64,000 nucleotides of DNA. It comes from Hyphomicrobiales bacterium (GTDB taxonomy: Bacteria > Pseudomonadota > Alphaproteobacteria > Rhizobiales > Rhizobiaceae). The position numbers were made by a program, and so were the translations under genes. Under the pieces are notes generated by a model that worked only from the letters and a program-made list of their open reading frames with translations, ran no database searches and was not told the origin of the DNA. The stretch spans positions 186,001-250,000 of the forward strand of contig UCIA01000002.1 of the NCBI GenBank assembly GCA_900472295.1. Reading direction: 5' to 3'. Shown here piece after piece: positions 8,364 to 16,567 of this stretch (position 1 is its first letter; each line of letters starts with the position of its first letter).

Positions 8364-9190
8364 GTGTCGTCATGCGCGCCGCCTCAGACATTGAAAGGCC
8401 ACCGCCACGAGCCCGCGGCTGGCCGCGCACGCGTATCATTGGCTACGCGCTGGTCTGCCTGTGGATCGTGTTCGGCCTTGGCATCGTCAGCTATCTCTTC
8501 TTTGCCTGGAATGCCGATTTCTTCGCAAAATACGCACCCGCCTATGCGAGAGGGCTTGGTGTTACCCTGTCGCTGGTCGCCATATCGATGGTGCTCGGTG
8601 CGATATTGTCGGTGCCTGTCGCCTATGGGCGCATGTCCAGCAATCGGATCCTGTCGGGCCTCGCCTATTGCTACGTCTATTTCTTTCGCGGCACGCCGCT
8701 GCTGGTCCAGACCTATCTGGTCTACTACGGACTGGGCTCGTTCAGGGTAGAGCTCCAGACGATCGGCCTGTGGGATTTTTTCAAGGACGCTTTCAATTGC
8801 GGCGTCTTTGCCTTCTCCCTCAACACCGCCGCCTATCAGGCCGAGATCTTGCGCGGCGCGATCGAGAGCGTGCCCAAAGGGCAATGGGAAGGTGCGGCTT
8901 CGCTTGGCCTGCATAGGCTGCAGACACTGCGCAAGATCATCCTGCCGCAGGCCTTGATCGTCGCCCTGCGTCCGTATGGCAATGAGCTGATCCTGCTGGT
9001 CAAGGCGTCCGCCATCGTCGCCATCATCACGGTCTATGACCTGATGGGCAACGCAAAGCTCGCTTTCGCCAACTCGTTCGACATTCAGGCCTATATCTGG
9101 GTCGCCCTGGTCTATCTGGTGATGGTCGAAATCTTGCGCCATGGCGTCGAATGGATCGAGCGCCGGATCACCATACATTTGAAGCGCTGA
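8360..9190 (+). CDS. Amino acid ABC importer permease, HisM-type
   Basis: This is the second permease of the importer, 276 residues. The ATG at 8360 overlaps the stop of the previous permease. An N-terminal arginine- and proline-rich tail of ~25 residues precedes the first helix. The family signature FFRGTPLLVQTYLVYYG and the EAA loop ESVPKGQWEGAASLGLHRLQ are intact. The operon seems to stop here: the next gene is an unrelated oxidoreductase after a 110-bp gap. Confidence 0.92.
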   Translation: MSVVMRAASDIERPPPRARGWPRTRIIGYALVCLWIVFGLGIVSYLFFAWNADFFAKYAPAYARGLGVTLSLVAISMVLGAILSVPVAYGRMSSNRILSGLAYCYVYFFRGTPLLVQTYLVYYGLGSFRVELQTIGLWDFFKDAFNCGVFAFSLNTAAYQAEILRGAIESVPKGQWEGAASLGLHRLQTLRKIILPQALIVALRPYGNELILLVKASAIVAIITVYDLMGNAKLAFANSFDIQAYIWVALVYLVMVEILRHGVEWIERRITIHLKR

Positions 9191-9300
9191 GCGGTTTCAT
9201 ACGCCTGCACCAGTCGATCGGATCACGCGCGTCTTGACGAATTGAGCGCAGGGCCTAGAGCTTTCCCAACAATTCCGTTTTCCGTCTGAAGGGCAAACTC

Positions 9301-10170
9301 ATGGCATCTGTGGCATTTCTCGGTCTTGGCGTGATGGGCTATCCCATGGCCGGGCACCTCAGGAACAAAGGCGGCCACGACGTCACCGTCTACAACCGCA
9401 CCGCGGCCAAGGCCGAGCAATGGGTGGCCCAGCATGGCGGCAAGTTCGCGCCGACACCGGCCGAGGCGGCCGAAGGCCAGGATTTCGTCTTCTCCTGCGT
9501 CGGCAATGACGACGATTTGCGCTCGGTGACAACCGGGGCCAAGGGCGCTTTCGCCGCTATGAAGAAAGGCTCCATCTTCATCGACAACACCACCGCATCG
9601 GCCGAGGTCGCGCGCGAACTGGCCGAAGCCGCTGAAAAGGCCGGCTTTTCCTTCCTCGACGCGCCGGTCTCCGGCGGCCAGGCAGGTGCGGAAAACGGCG
9701 TGCTGACGGTGATGGTCGGCGGCGAGCAAGCTGCCTTCGACAAGGCCAAACCGGTCATTGACGCCTTTGCCCGCATGGTCGGGCTGATGGGGCCGTCGGG
9801 CGCTGGCCAGCTCACCAAGATGATCAACCAGATCACCATTGCCGGACTGGTGCAGGGACTGGCTGAAGGCATCCATTTCGGCAAGAAGGCCGGGCTCGAC
9901 ATCGAAAAGGTCATCGAGGTGATTTCCAAGGGCGCCGCCGGTTCCTGGCAGATGGAGAACCGCCACAAGACGATGAATGCCGGCAAATATGATTTCGGCT
10001 TCGCCGTCGACTGGATGCGCAAGGATCTCGGCATCTGCCTTGATGAAGCCGACCGCAATGGCGCCAGACTGCCGGTGACCGCACTCGTCGACCAGTTCTA
10101 CAAGGATGTGCAGGCAATGGGCGGCAAGCGCTGGGATACGTCGTCCTTGCTGGCGCGCCTGGAAAAATAG
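9301..10170 (+). CDS. NAD(P)-dependent beta-hydroxyacid dehydrogenase family protein
   Basis: This 289-residue protein belongs to the 3-hydroxyisobutyrate/tartronate semialdehyde/glyoxylate reductase family. The dinucleotide-binding GLGVMGYPMAGHL (about residues 7-19) is followed by NRTAAKAE (an N-R pair that favours NADPH). Also present are the substrate motif DAPVSGGQAGAENG and the catalytic-lysine region GAGQLTKMINQ (K in the G-x-x-x-K-x-x-N motif). All key residues are present. The substrate could be 3-hydroxyisobutyrate, succinic semialdehyde or glyoxylate; sequence reading cannot tell. It is followed within 7 bp by the AlkD-like gene, which suggests co-transcription without an obvious functional link. 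Confidence 0.88.
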   Translation: MASVAFLGLGVMGYPMAGHLRNKGGHDVTVYNRTAAKAEQWVAQHGGKFAPTPAEAAEGQDFVFSCVGNDDDLRSVTTGAKGAFAAMKKGSIFIDNTTASAEVARELAEAAEKAGFSFLDAPVSGGQAGAENGVLTVMVGGEQAAFDKAKPVIDAFARMVGLMGPSGAGQLTKMINQITIAGLVQGLAEGIHFGKKAGLDIEKVIEVISKGAAGSWQMENRHKTMNAGKYDFGFAVDWMRKDLGICLDEADRNGARLPVTALVDQFYKDVQAMGGKRWDTSSLLARLEK

Positions 10171-10177
10171 GCGGGGG

Positions 10178-10882
10178 ATGGCCGAGCTGTCGCCGCAATC
10201 GAGCGCCGACGAGATTGTCGCGCATTTGCGCTCGATCGGCTCGGAGGACAATCGCCGCGGCATGCTGCGCTACAGCATCAAGATCGAGCGGGCGCTTGGC
10301 ATTTCGCATGGTATGCAGCGGCAGATCGCCAAAAAGATCAAGCGCAACCACGAACGTGCTTTCGAACTTTGGCAGAGCGGCATCATGGAGGCGCAGTTCA
10401 TCGCTTCCGTCACCGCCGATCCGAAGCGGTTCACCGCCGAAGATGCAAGGCAATGGGCGGCGTCTTTCGATTCCTGGGATATTGTCGACGGCGTCTCTGA
10501 TCTCTTCGTCGACACCGACGCCTGGAAGGAACTGATCGAAGAGTTCGCGGCCGACGAGCGCGAGTTCGTTCGACGCACGGCCTTTGCCATGATGGCCTGG
10601 TCGGTCGTCCACCGGAAGCAAGAGCCGGCCGCGACTTTCCTCGGCTTCCTGCCGATCATTGAAGCGCATGCCACTGACAGCCGCAATTTCGTAAAGAAGG
10701 CCGTAAACTGGGCGCTTCGCTCGATCGGCAAGCGTTCGCTGGAGATGCACGGCGCTGCCCTTACTGTGGCCGAACGGCTGGCGCAGTCGACCGACAAGAC
10801 GGCGCGCTGGAACGGCAAGGACGCAGTCCGGGAGCTGAGCAGTGCCAAGACGATCGAGCGAATCGCCGCTAGAAAAGCCTGA
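10178..10882 (+). CDS. AlkD-like DNA alkylation repair protein
   Basis: This 234-residue all-helical protein carries the ALK/HEAT-repeat fold. Supporting motifs are ERALGISHGMQRQIAKKIKRNH, the FDSWDIVDGVSD region with the acidic residue that faces the DNA, EREFVRRTAFAMMAW and NFVKKAVNWALRSIGKR, all well conserved in DNA alkylation repair glycosylases. The ATG at 10178 lies 7 bp after the oxidoreductase stop. AlkD-type glycosylases excise positively charged N3- or N7-alkylpurines without base flipping. Cytoplasmic. Confidence 0.85.
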   Translation: MAELSPQSSADEIVAHLRSIGSEDNRRGMLRYSIKIERALGISHGMQRQIAKKIKRNHERAFELWQSGIMEAQFIASVTADPKRFTAEDARQWAASFDSWDIVDGVSDLFVDTDAWKELIEEFAADEREFVRRTAFAMMAWSVVHRKQEPAATFLGFLPIIEAHATDSRNFVKKAVNWALRSIGKRSLEMHGAALTVAERLAQSTDKTARWNGKDAVRELSSAKTIERIAARKA

Positions 10883-11014
10883 CCTGGCCAACTCCGTTTT
10901 GCCGAATGACACAGAAAAGACGCTGGCAGCAGGCTCTCGCAGACATGTGATGCGGCTCGAACGTTGACGCCATTGGCCGTGACGTCTTTACTCCAACGCA
11001 AAGGGAAGCGGCCG

Positions 11015-11584
11015 ATGAGCAGATATCTCCAACCGACCTTGGCGCTTGCAGCCGCTTTGCTCGCAGCCAGTGCCTCCAATGCCTCGGCGCAAACCGCGCA
11101 CATCTTCTGGAAGGATCTGCGTCCGGCAACGCAGGCGGTGGCCGAAGATGCCGGCCTGCCGATGATCGCGGCAAAACTGCCCGATCACGGCGAGACGCTG
11201 TCACTTAATTTGCAGGACAAAACGATACAATTAGCCGGCTATGCATTGCCGGTCGACCGCGACGGCGACCTCGTCTACCAGTTCCTGCTGGTGCCGTGGA
11301 CGGGCGCCTGCAGCCACATGCCGACGCCGCCGCCGAACCAGATCGTGCTGGTCACGCCGGCCCATCCCTTCAAAATGTCGGAAGCCTATCAGTCGGTTGC
11401 CGTGACCGGTGCCTTGCAGCCTGGCCTGGAGAAAAGCCAGTTGTTCATTCTCGACGGCGTCTCGATCATCCAGTCCGGCTATACCGTGCGCAAGGCCGAA
11501 GTGACGCCTGTCGACAACGTGCCGGACACGATCACGCTACCTGTCAACTCGCCCTGGACTTTCCTCAACAAAAAGAAGAACTAA
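11015..11584 (+). CDS. DUF3299 exported protein
   Basis: This 189-residue protein has a signal peptide (MSRYLQPTLALAAALLAASA, cleavage after about residue 26) and then the DUF3299 domain. Typical blocks are AGYALPVDRDGDLVYQFLLV, PWTGACSHMPTPPPNQIVLV (a Cys, a His and the PPPN loop) and a C-terminal SGYTVRKAEVTPV. Members are periplasmic or lipoprotein-like and are often encoded with ABC exporters of unknown substrate. The upstream ATG in frame would lengthen the protein by 17 residues without a signal sequence, so the ATG at 11015 is preferred. Convergent with the Lrp-type regulator. Confidence 0.82.
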   Translation: MSRYLQPTLALAAALLAASASNASAQTAHIFWKDLRPATQAVAEDAGLPMIAAKLPDHGETLSLNLQDKTIQLAGYALPVDRDGDLVYQFLLVPWTGACSHMPTPPPNQIVLVTPAHPFKMSEAYQSVAVTGALQPGLEKSQLFILDGVSIIQSGYTVRKAEVTPVDNVPDTITLPVNSPWTFLNKKKN

Positions 11585-11632
11585 GCGGCACCTGCGTCTG
11601 CAGCCTCTCCGCCCGGCGGCAGACAACCGCGC

Positions 11633-12124
11633 TCAGGCTGCGTTGGCGCCTGATTCCTTATCCAACACCATATAGTCGAGCGGCATTTCGGTGGTGTATT
11701 TGATCTGCTCCATGGCGAAGGACGACGACACATCGCGGATTTCGATCTTGGCGATCAGCCGCTTGTAGAAGGCGTCGTAGGCGGCGATGTCGGGTACAAC
11801 CACGCGCAAGAGATAATCGACGTCGCCGCTCATGCGGTAGAACTCGACCACCTCGGGAAATTCCTGAATGACTTCGGAGAAGCGGCGCAGCCATTCATGG
11901 CTGTGCGAATTGGTGCGGATCGACACGAAGACGGTGACGCGCACATTGACCTTCTCGTGGTCGAGAATGGCGACGCGCCGCTTGATGACGCCCTCTTCCT
12001 CGAGCTTCTGGATGCGCCGCCAGCACGGCGTGGTCGACAGGCCGACCTTCTTGGCGACATCGGCAACCGCAAGCGTGGCGTCCTCTTGCAGGAGGCGAAG
12101 AATTTTTCTGTCGAGGCGATCCAT
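11633..12124 (-). CDS. Lrp/AsnC-family transcription regulator
   Basis: This 163-residue protein has an N-terminal winged helix-turn-helix (LDRKILRLLQEDATLAVADV, then KVGLSTTPCWRRIQKLEEEG) and a C-terminal RAM ligand domain with the MSGDVDYLLRVVVPD motif around residue 100. Lrp-type proteins sense amino acids and control amino acid metabolism or transport. No target gene is adjacent: the neighbours are convergent on the left and a same-strand DNA-repair gene on the right. The nearest amino acid transporter is 2.4 kb away. Confidence 0.9.
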   Translation of the reverse strand: MDRLDRKILRLLQEDATLAVADVAKKVGLSTTPCWRRIQKLEEEGVIKRRVAILDHEKVNVRVTVFVSIRTNSHSHEWLRRFSEVIQEFPEVVEFYRMSGDVDYLLRVVVPDIAAYDAFYKRLIAKIEIRDVSSSFAMEQIKYTTEMPLDYMVLDKESGANAA

Positions 12125-12232
12125 TGGGGCTCTCCAGGGGAATAGATTGCTTATACTCCCTCTTATTTCAGCCTTTCACAAGAAAGAAATTCTGCCTGTA
12201 GGCATAAAAGCGAGTGATATCTTGCTCAAAGC

Positions 12233-12850
12233 TTAAGCAATGCGATAGCGGATTTCCGATCTCAGAAAGGGCAGCAAATCCATTTCAAACCATGGATTCT
12301 GCTTCAGCCAGCCTGAGTTGCGCCATGACGGGTGCGGCAGCGGCAGCACTTTCGGGCTGGCCGGATTGTCCCAGACGGCGCGCCAGTCCATCACGGTCTC
12401 GGTCAGCGACGCACGGCGCGCCGCGCCCATATGCCAGGACTGCGCATAAGAGCCGATGGTCAAAACGAGATCGATCTGCGGCATCAGCGCCATCAATGGC
12501 GCGCGCCAGGCCGGCGCGCATTCGCGGCGCGGCGGCAGGTCGCCGCCCTTCGCGTCCTGGCCGGGAAAGCAAAAACCCATCGGGATGATGGCGAACTTTT
12601 CCGTGTCGTAGAATTCCTCGCTGGTTACGCCCAGCCAGCTGCGCAGCCGGTCGCCGGACGCATCGGTGAATGGCATGCCGGACACATGCACCTTGGTGCC
12701 CGGCGCCTGACCGGCGAGCAGGATGCGGGCGCTTGATGACGGCAGCAGCACCGGACGCGGCTCGTGCGGCAGCGGCCGTCCCACAGGATTGTCGACGCAG
12801 ATTCGGCAGGCGCGAACCTTTGCCGTCAGGCGTTCGAGCTCAGCCTCCAT
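12233..12850 (-). CDS. Uracil-DNA glycosylase superfamily protein
   Basis: This 205-residue protein has the catalytic motif A in the form LLAGQAPGTKVHVSG, an aromatic residue following in FTDASGDRLRSWLG, and the DNA-contact motif B LPHPSWRN. An early CRICVDNP cysteine pair resembles the Fe-S ligands of type 4 enzymes, but the remaining ligands are unclear. The product probably removes uracil or a related base. The start at 12850 is preferred because the stop of the upstream GST gene (TGA at 12852-12854) is only one base away; an ATG at 12889 would overlap the GST gene by 38 bp. Confidence 0.8.
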   Translation of the reverse strand: MEAELERLTAKVRACRICVDNPVGRPLPHEPRPVLLPSSSARILLAGQAPGTKVHVSGMPFTDASGDRLRSWLGVTSEEFYDTEKFAIIPMGFCFPGQDAKGGDLPPRRECAPAWRAPLMALMPQIDLVLTIGSYAQSWHMGAARRASLTETVMDWRAVWDNPASPKVLPLPHPSWRNSGWLKQNPWFEMDLLPFLRSEIRYRIA

Positions 12851-12851
12851 C

Positions 12852-13472
12852 TCAGGCGGATGCGCTCGGCCGGCTGGAGACGGCGCCATACCAGCGCAGC
12901 ACGTTGGTGCACTCGTCCGGCACCTTGATGCGCGCCGGCTTCATGAAATCGATGGCGATCATCCCGGTGATATCTGCGATCGAATAGGCGTCGCCGGCAG
13001 CGAACTCCCGATCTGCCAGTTCGGCGTCGAGCAGTTTCAGGAATTCGACCGCTTTCGTCTTGTTGGCCTCGCCCCATTCGGGGATTTGCGGAATTTCCCA
13101 CTCCTTCATCGCCGGGTGGATGTGGCGAAAAGCCTGGGCGACGCAGCTGAGCAGATTGAATTCCATGCGCCTTTGCCACATCTCGACCTTCGCCTTGCCG
13201 AGCGCGCCTTGCCCGAACAGCGCCGGCGCTGGCTGCAATTCCTCGAAATAGCGGCAGATGGCGACCGATTCGGTGAGGATTGTGCCATCGTCGAGCTCCA
13301 GCACCGGCAGCCTCTGCAGCGGGTTGCGCGAGCTGACCGGCTCCTGCCTATGGCCGAACGCACCCATGTCGACCGGCACAAGCGGCACCTCGATGCCCTT
13401 TTCGGCGAGGAACACCCGCACACGCCGCGGATTGGGGGCGCGGCCACCGTCGAACAGTTTCATTGTCATCAT
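12852..13472 (-). CDS. Glutathione S-transferase family protein
   Basis: This 206-residue cytosolic protein has an N-terminal thioredoxin-like domain (MKLFDGGRAPNPRRVRVFLAEKG; then NPLQRLPVLELDDGTILTES with the cis-Pro and Glu-Ser glutathione contacts). An all-helical C-terminal domain ends in AADITGM-like DAYSIADITGM. This is a Beta/theta-like bacterial GST; the substrate is unknown. It heads a two-gene unit with the UDG-like gene. An alternative start at the second methionine would change little. Confidence 0.9.
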   Translation of the reverse strand: MMTMKLFDGGRAPNPRRVRVFLAEKGIEVPLVPVDMGAFGHRQEPVSSRNPLQRLPVLELDDGTILTESVAICRYFEELQPAPALFGQGALGKAKVEMWQRRMEFNLLSCVAQAFRHIHPAMKEWEIPQIPEWGEANKTKAVEFLKLLDAELADREFAAGDAYSIADITGMIAIDFMKPARIKVPDECTNVLRWYGAVSSRPSASA

Positions 13473-13523
13473 CCTCCCGATCTGGCTCAGACAACTATAG
13501 GACGCTCGCCGATCCGTTGAGTA

Positions 13524-14147
13524 TCACCGGAAGCGAAAGATTTCGCGCAAGGCATCACCGAGCGAGGCAAGCGTGCCATGCCGTCTCTCGGCCGGCCCTT
13601 CATGGTGGCCTTCGCGCCAGGCCTGCGGCTCCTCGAACGTGCCGGCCCAGATGCCGGCCTTGCCGGCGCGGGCTGTGGCCTGTTCGGTCTCGAAATCGCC
13701 ATAGGCAATGGCCCAGCCGGCCTCGACCTGGGCGCGGTTGAGGTCCTTGCCGCCGGCCTTGCAGTCGCCGAGCAGCCGGCCATAGCGGTCGCGCTGCCAG
13801 CCGCTGCAGGTCACCTTGTTGCCGGCGATCAACCGCACCAGCGCCTGGCGCGCCATCTTCCCGCAGGGATAGTCGGCGCCGTCCTTGCGGCAGATCTGCT
13901 GGTGTTCCGGAGCGTCGATGCCGCGCATGCGGATGCGTTCGGTGCCAAGGGTGAGCGAATCGCCATCCTTGATGACTGCAGCTCCTTCGGCTTGCCGCGT
14001 CTCGAAGCGGTCAAGGCGCGCAGCCAGCAAAATCAGGAGGCCGAGCAGGATGATCGTCAGCCCGTAATCCAAAAGCTTGCGCCACAGGCTTCGCGGCGGC
14101 GCCGGATTGTACCGCCGGCGCGGCCTTGGCGACCACGAACGGCTCAT
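13524..14147 (-). CDS. Membrane-anchored thermonuclease-family protein (SNase-like)
   Basis: This 207-residue protein has an Arg-rich N-terminus, one membrane helix (LLDYGLTIILLGLLILLAA, about residues 26-44) and then a staphylococcal-nuclease-like OB fold. Nuclease landmarks are VIKDGDSLTLGTERIRMRGI (including the first catalytic Arg), DAPEHQQIC, and DRYGRLLGDCKAGGKDLNR with the second Arg and the Ca-binding acidic residues. Positive-inside topology places the nuclease domain outside the inner membrane. It probably degrades nucleic acid in the periplasm; family members are common in Rhizobiales. Confidence 0.88.
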   Translation of the reverse strand: MSRSWSPRPRRRYNPAPPRSLWRKLLDYGLTIILLGLLILLAARLDRFETRQAEGAAVIKDGDSLTLGTERIRMRGIDAPEHQQICRKDGADYPCGKMARQALVRLIAGNKVTCSGWQRDRYGRLLGDCKAGGKDLNRAQVEAGWAIAYGDFETEQATARAGKAGIWAGTFEEPQAWREGHHEGPAERRHGTLASLGDALREIFRFR

Positions 14148-14222
14148 ATGGCAAACAGTCTCTTAATCATTCGAACGTAGCTTAACGAATTGAGATCGCT
14201 GCGCGCATAAATTGAAGTTTCC

Positions 14223-15749
14223 ATGCCTCTGCTACGCTCGAACACAGCGGATAAATTCATTGTGGACCGCAGGAAACCGCACCGCAACAGCGATGTGGCG
14301 CGCGCGGTGCGCAAGACGCGCGACCGTCTTTCGCAGCAGGTCGGCAATCTCGACTTCGACCGCGAACTCCTGAAATTGCACGCGCGCGCCATGGTCGGCA
14401 GCGCAATCGCCATTCCGCTGCTGGTGCTGGCAATCGCGGCGGCCGGCCTGCTGACCGGCGTGAACAAGGAGATCAGCGTCTGGGCGCTGTTCACGCTGAT
14501 TTGCTATTCGATCGTCGCCTTCATGGCGCGGCGCGTCGAACGCACCGAAGCCGCCGAAATCGACCCTTTCCGGACACGCCGGGATTTCCTGATCGGCCAT
14601 TCGCTATGCGGGCTCTGCTGGGCCTGGTTCGCCTGGCTTGGCTGCGCCGCGTGCCAGGTCGATTATTTCCCGGTGATCAAGGCGATGGTGCTGCTGCTGG
14701 CGATGGCGGCGACCGCCATTACGGCGTCGTCCTTGCGGGGTTCGCTGCTCGCCACCTTCGTCATTCCGGTGGCGATCTATGCCTATGCCGAATCGAAGCT
14801 CTGGATGTCGGTCGAAACGATCATGGTCGGGCTGCTGGCCGCCGCACTGCCGTTCTTCGTCTACATCGCCCACCATCTCAACCGCTCGTCGCTGATGCTG
14901 TTGTCGTTCCGCTCCGAAAAGGATGCGCTGATCGCCGAGGTGGAGACGGCGAAATCGATGTCGGACGAAGCCAGGCGGCGCGCCGAAGACGCCAATCTGG
15001 CAAAGTCGCGCTTCCTCGCCTCGATGAGCCATGAGCTGAGGACGCCGCTCAATGCCATTCTCGGTTTTTCCGAGGTGATGGCCAATGAGGTGCTCGGGCC
15101 GATGAGCAACCCGACCTACCGCGACTACGCCCGCGACGTGCACGATTCCGGCCAGCATCTGCTCGACCTGATCAACGAAATCCTCGATCTGTCGCGTATC
15201 GAGGCCGGCCGCTACCAGCTGAACGAGGAGCCGGTGATGCTGCTCAACATCGCCGAAGACTGCTGCCACATGATGGAATTGAAGGCGCGCAATAAGGACA
15301 TCCGCATCGTCCAGGATTTTGAAAGCGCCTTGCCCCGCCTGTTCGCCGACGAGCGCGCGGTGCGCCAGATCATCCTCAACCTCCTGTCCAACGCCATCAA
15401 ATTCACCACCACCGGCGGCGAAGTCCGGGTGCGCGTCGGCTGGACGGCGGGCGGCGGCCAGTACATCTCAGTCAAGGACAATGGGCCGGGCATACCGGAA
15501 GACGAAATCCCGGTGGTGCTGTCCGCCTTCGGCCAGGGCTCGATCGCCATCAAGAGCGCAGAACAGGGCACAGGGCTTGGGCTGCCGATCGTGCAGGGCC
15601 TTCTTGCCATGCATGGCGGCGAATTCGAACTCCATTCCAAACTGCGCGTCGGCACCGAGGCGATCGCCATCTTCCCGCTCGCCCGGGTGATGGAGGAACT
15701 GCCGGCACTGCCGACCAAGGCAGTGGCGGCGGCGGCGCGGCGGCGCTGA
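14223..15749 (+). CDS. PleC/DivJ/PdhS-type sensor histidine kinase
   Basis: This 508-residue membrane kinase has an N-terminal hydrophobic domain (about residues 55-225, six or so helices) and a short coiled coil (EVETAKSMSDEARRRAEDAN). The HisKA domain has the phospho-acceptor His270 in SMSHELRTPLNAILGFSEVM, and an HATPase follows with N (LLSNAIKF), G1 (DNGPGIP) and G2 (GTGLGLP) boxes. The GFSEVM sequence after the H box is shared by the DivJ/PleC/PdhS group that controls DivK phosphorylation and the CtrA cell cycle in alphaproteobacteria. No response regulator is adjacent, as usual for that group. Confidence 0.88.
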   Translation: MPLLRSNTADKFIVDRRKPHRNSDVARAVRKTRDRLSQQVGNLDFDRELLKLHARAMVGSAIAIPLLVLAIAAAGLLTGVNKEISVWALFTLICYSIVAFMARRVERTEAAEIDPFRTRRDFLIGHSLCGLCWAWFAWLGCAACQVDYFPVIKAMVLLLAMAATAITASSLRGSLLATFVIPVAIYAYAESKLWMSVETIMVGLLAAALPFFVYIAHHLNRSSLMLLSFRSEKDALIAEVETAKSMSDEARRRAEDANLAKSRFLASMSHELRTPLNAILGFSEVMANEVLGPMSNPTYRDYARDVHDSGQHLLDLINEILDLSRIEAGRYQLNEEPVMLLNIAEDCCHMMELKARNKDIRIVQDFESALPRLFADERAVRQIILNLLSNAIKFTTTGGEVRVRVGWTAGGGQYISVKDNGPGIPEDEIPVVLSAFGQGSIAIKSAEQGTGLGLPIVQGLLAMHGGEFELHSKLRVGTEAIAIFPLARVMEELPALPTKAVAAAARRR

Positions 15750-15815
15750 CGGCCGTTTGCGCGCCGGGCCAATGATAGACCCATTCCACGTCTGGAATGA
15801 CGGCAGGAAAAACTA

Positions 15816-16532
15816 ATGCGAATTTCAAAGCGGAAATATGCCATTACCGGCGCAAGTCGTGGCCTGGGTGCCGCATTGGCGATTGTCATGGCTGATGCCG
15901 GTGCCCGACTCGTTTTGCTCGCACGGACAAAGGAAGCGCTTCAATCAACCGCGGATACCATCCTGAAAAGGACTGGGCAGCAGGTTAGTACGGTATCTTG
16001 TGATCTTGCCAATAGTGAAAGTTCTGCAGCCGCAGGCGAGCTCCTGTCGAGTGAGCACGCCGACCTGGATGGGCTGATTCACAATGGAGCCATGTGGTTG
16101 CCAGGGCCCATGCGCGGTCTCTCGGACCTCGATATACAGACCTGCATCGCGTCGGCGGCCATTGGGTCTTTGATCCTCACGCGCCACCTTCTGCCAAACC
16201 TGATTGCGAGAGCGGATGCCGATATCCATACGGTGGTATCGACAAGTGGCGTGCAGAACCTGCCTCTTGATGGCGGTTCGGTGGCTTTCACGGCGGCTAA
16301 GTTCGCACAAGCAGGCTTTGTGCAGGGATTGTCCGACGAACTGGCGCAAACGCGCGTCAGGGTCACGGCCATTTTCCCCGGTGATTTCGCTGACATTTCG
16401 CCAAATGATACGACCTGGAGCGAACCTGCCCAGCCAACTCACACGCTCAGCAATCGTGAGGTGGTTGATGCGATACTGTTCATTCTGAATCTCCCACCAA
16501 TGGTGGCAGTTAGATCATTGATTATCCAATAG
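15816..16532 (+). CDS. Short-chain dehydrogenase/reductase-like protein with altered active site
   Basis: This 238-residue Rossmann protein has the cofactor motif TGASRGLGAAL (about residues 11-21), a D-L-A-N loop (CDLANSE), an NAG-like HNGAM and VVSTSG with the active-site Ser. At the catalytic position where SDR enzymes have Tyr-x-x-x-Lys, it has Phe158 (VAFTAAKF) with Lys162 kept. Loss of the Tyr usually abolishes dehydrogenase activity. Base composition is lower in GC than its neighbours, so recent acquisition is possible. The ATG at 15816 has an AGGA site 8 bp upstream. It lies between a kinase gene and the convergent cobT. Confidence 0.85.
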   Translation: MRISKRKYAITGASRGLGAALAIVMADAGARLVLLARTKEALQSTADTILKRTGQQVSTVSCDLANSESSAAAGELLSSEHADLDGLIHNGAMWLPGPMRGLSDLDIQTCIASAAIGSLILTRHLLPNLIARADADIHTVVSTSGVQNLPLDGGSVAFTAAKFAQAGFVQGLSDELAQTRVRVTAIFPGDFADISPNDTTWSEPAQPTHTLSNREVVDAILFILNLPPMVAVRSLIIQ

Positions 16533-16567
16533 CTGAGACGGCGTTCCAATTCTGAACCAACTGCCTG

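Noticed and set aside
9191..9300. Third RIME-like element (CAATTCCGTTTTCCGTC)
   Set aside because: Only a short segment is similar to the repeats at 3215 and 4402, and the second palindrome is missing, so it may be chance or an eroded piece.
14604..15269. A 221-residue minus-strand frame inside the histidine kinase
   Set aside because: Antisense shadow of the kinase; low-complexity Arg/His/Gln content and no conserved motif.
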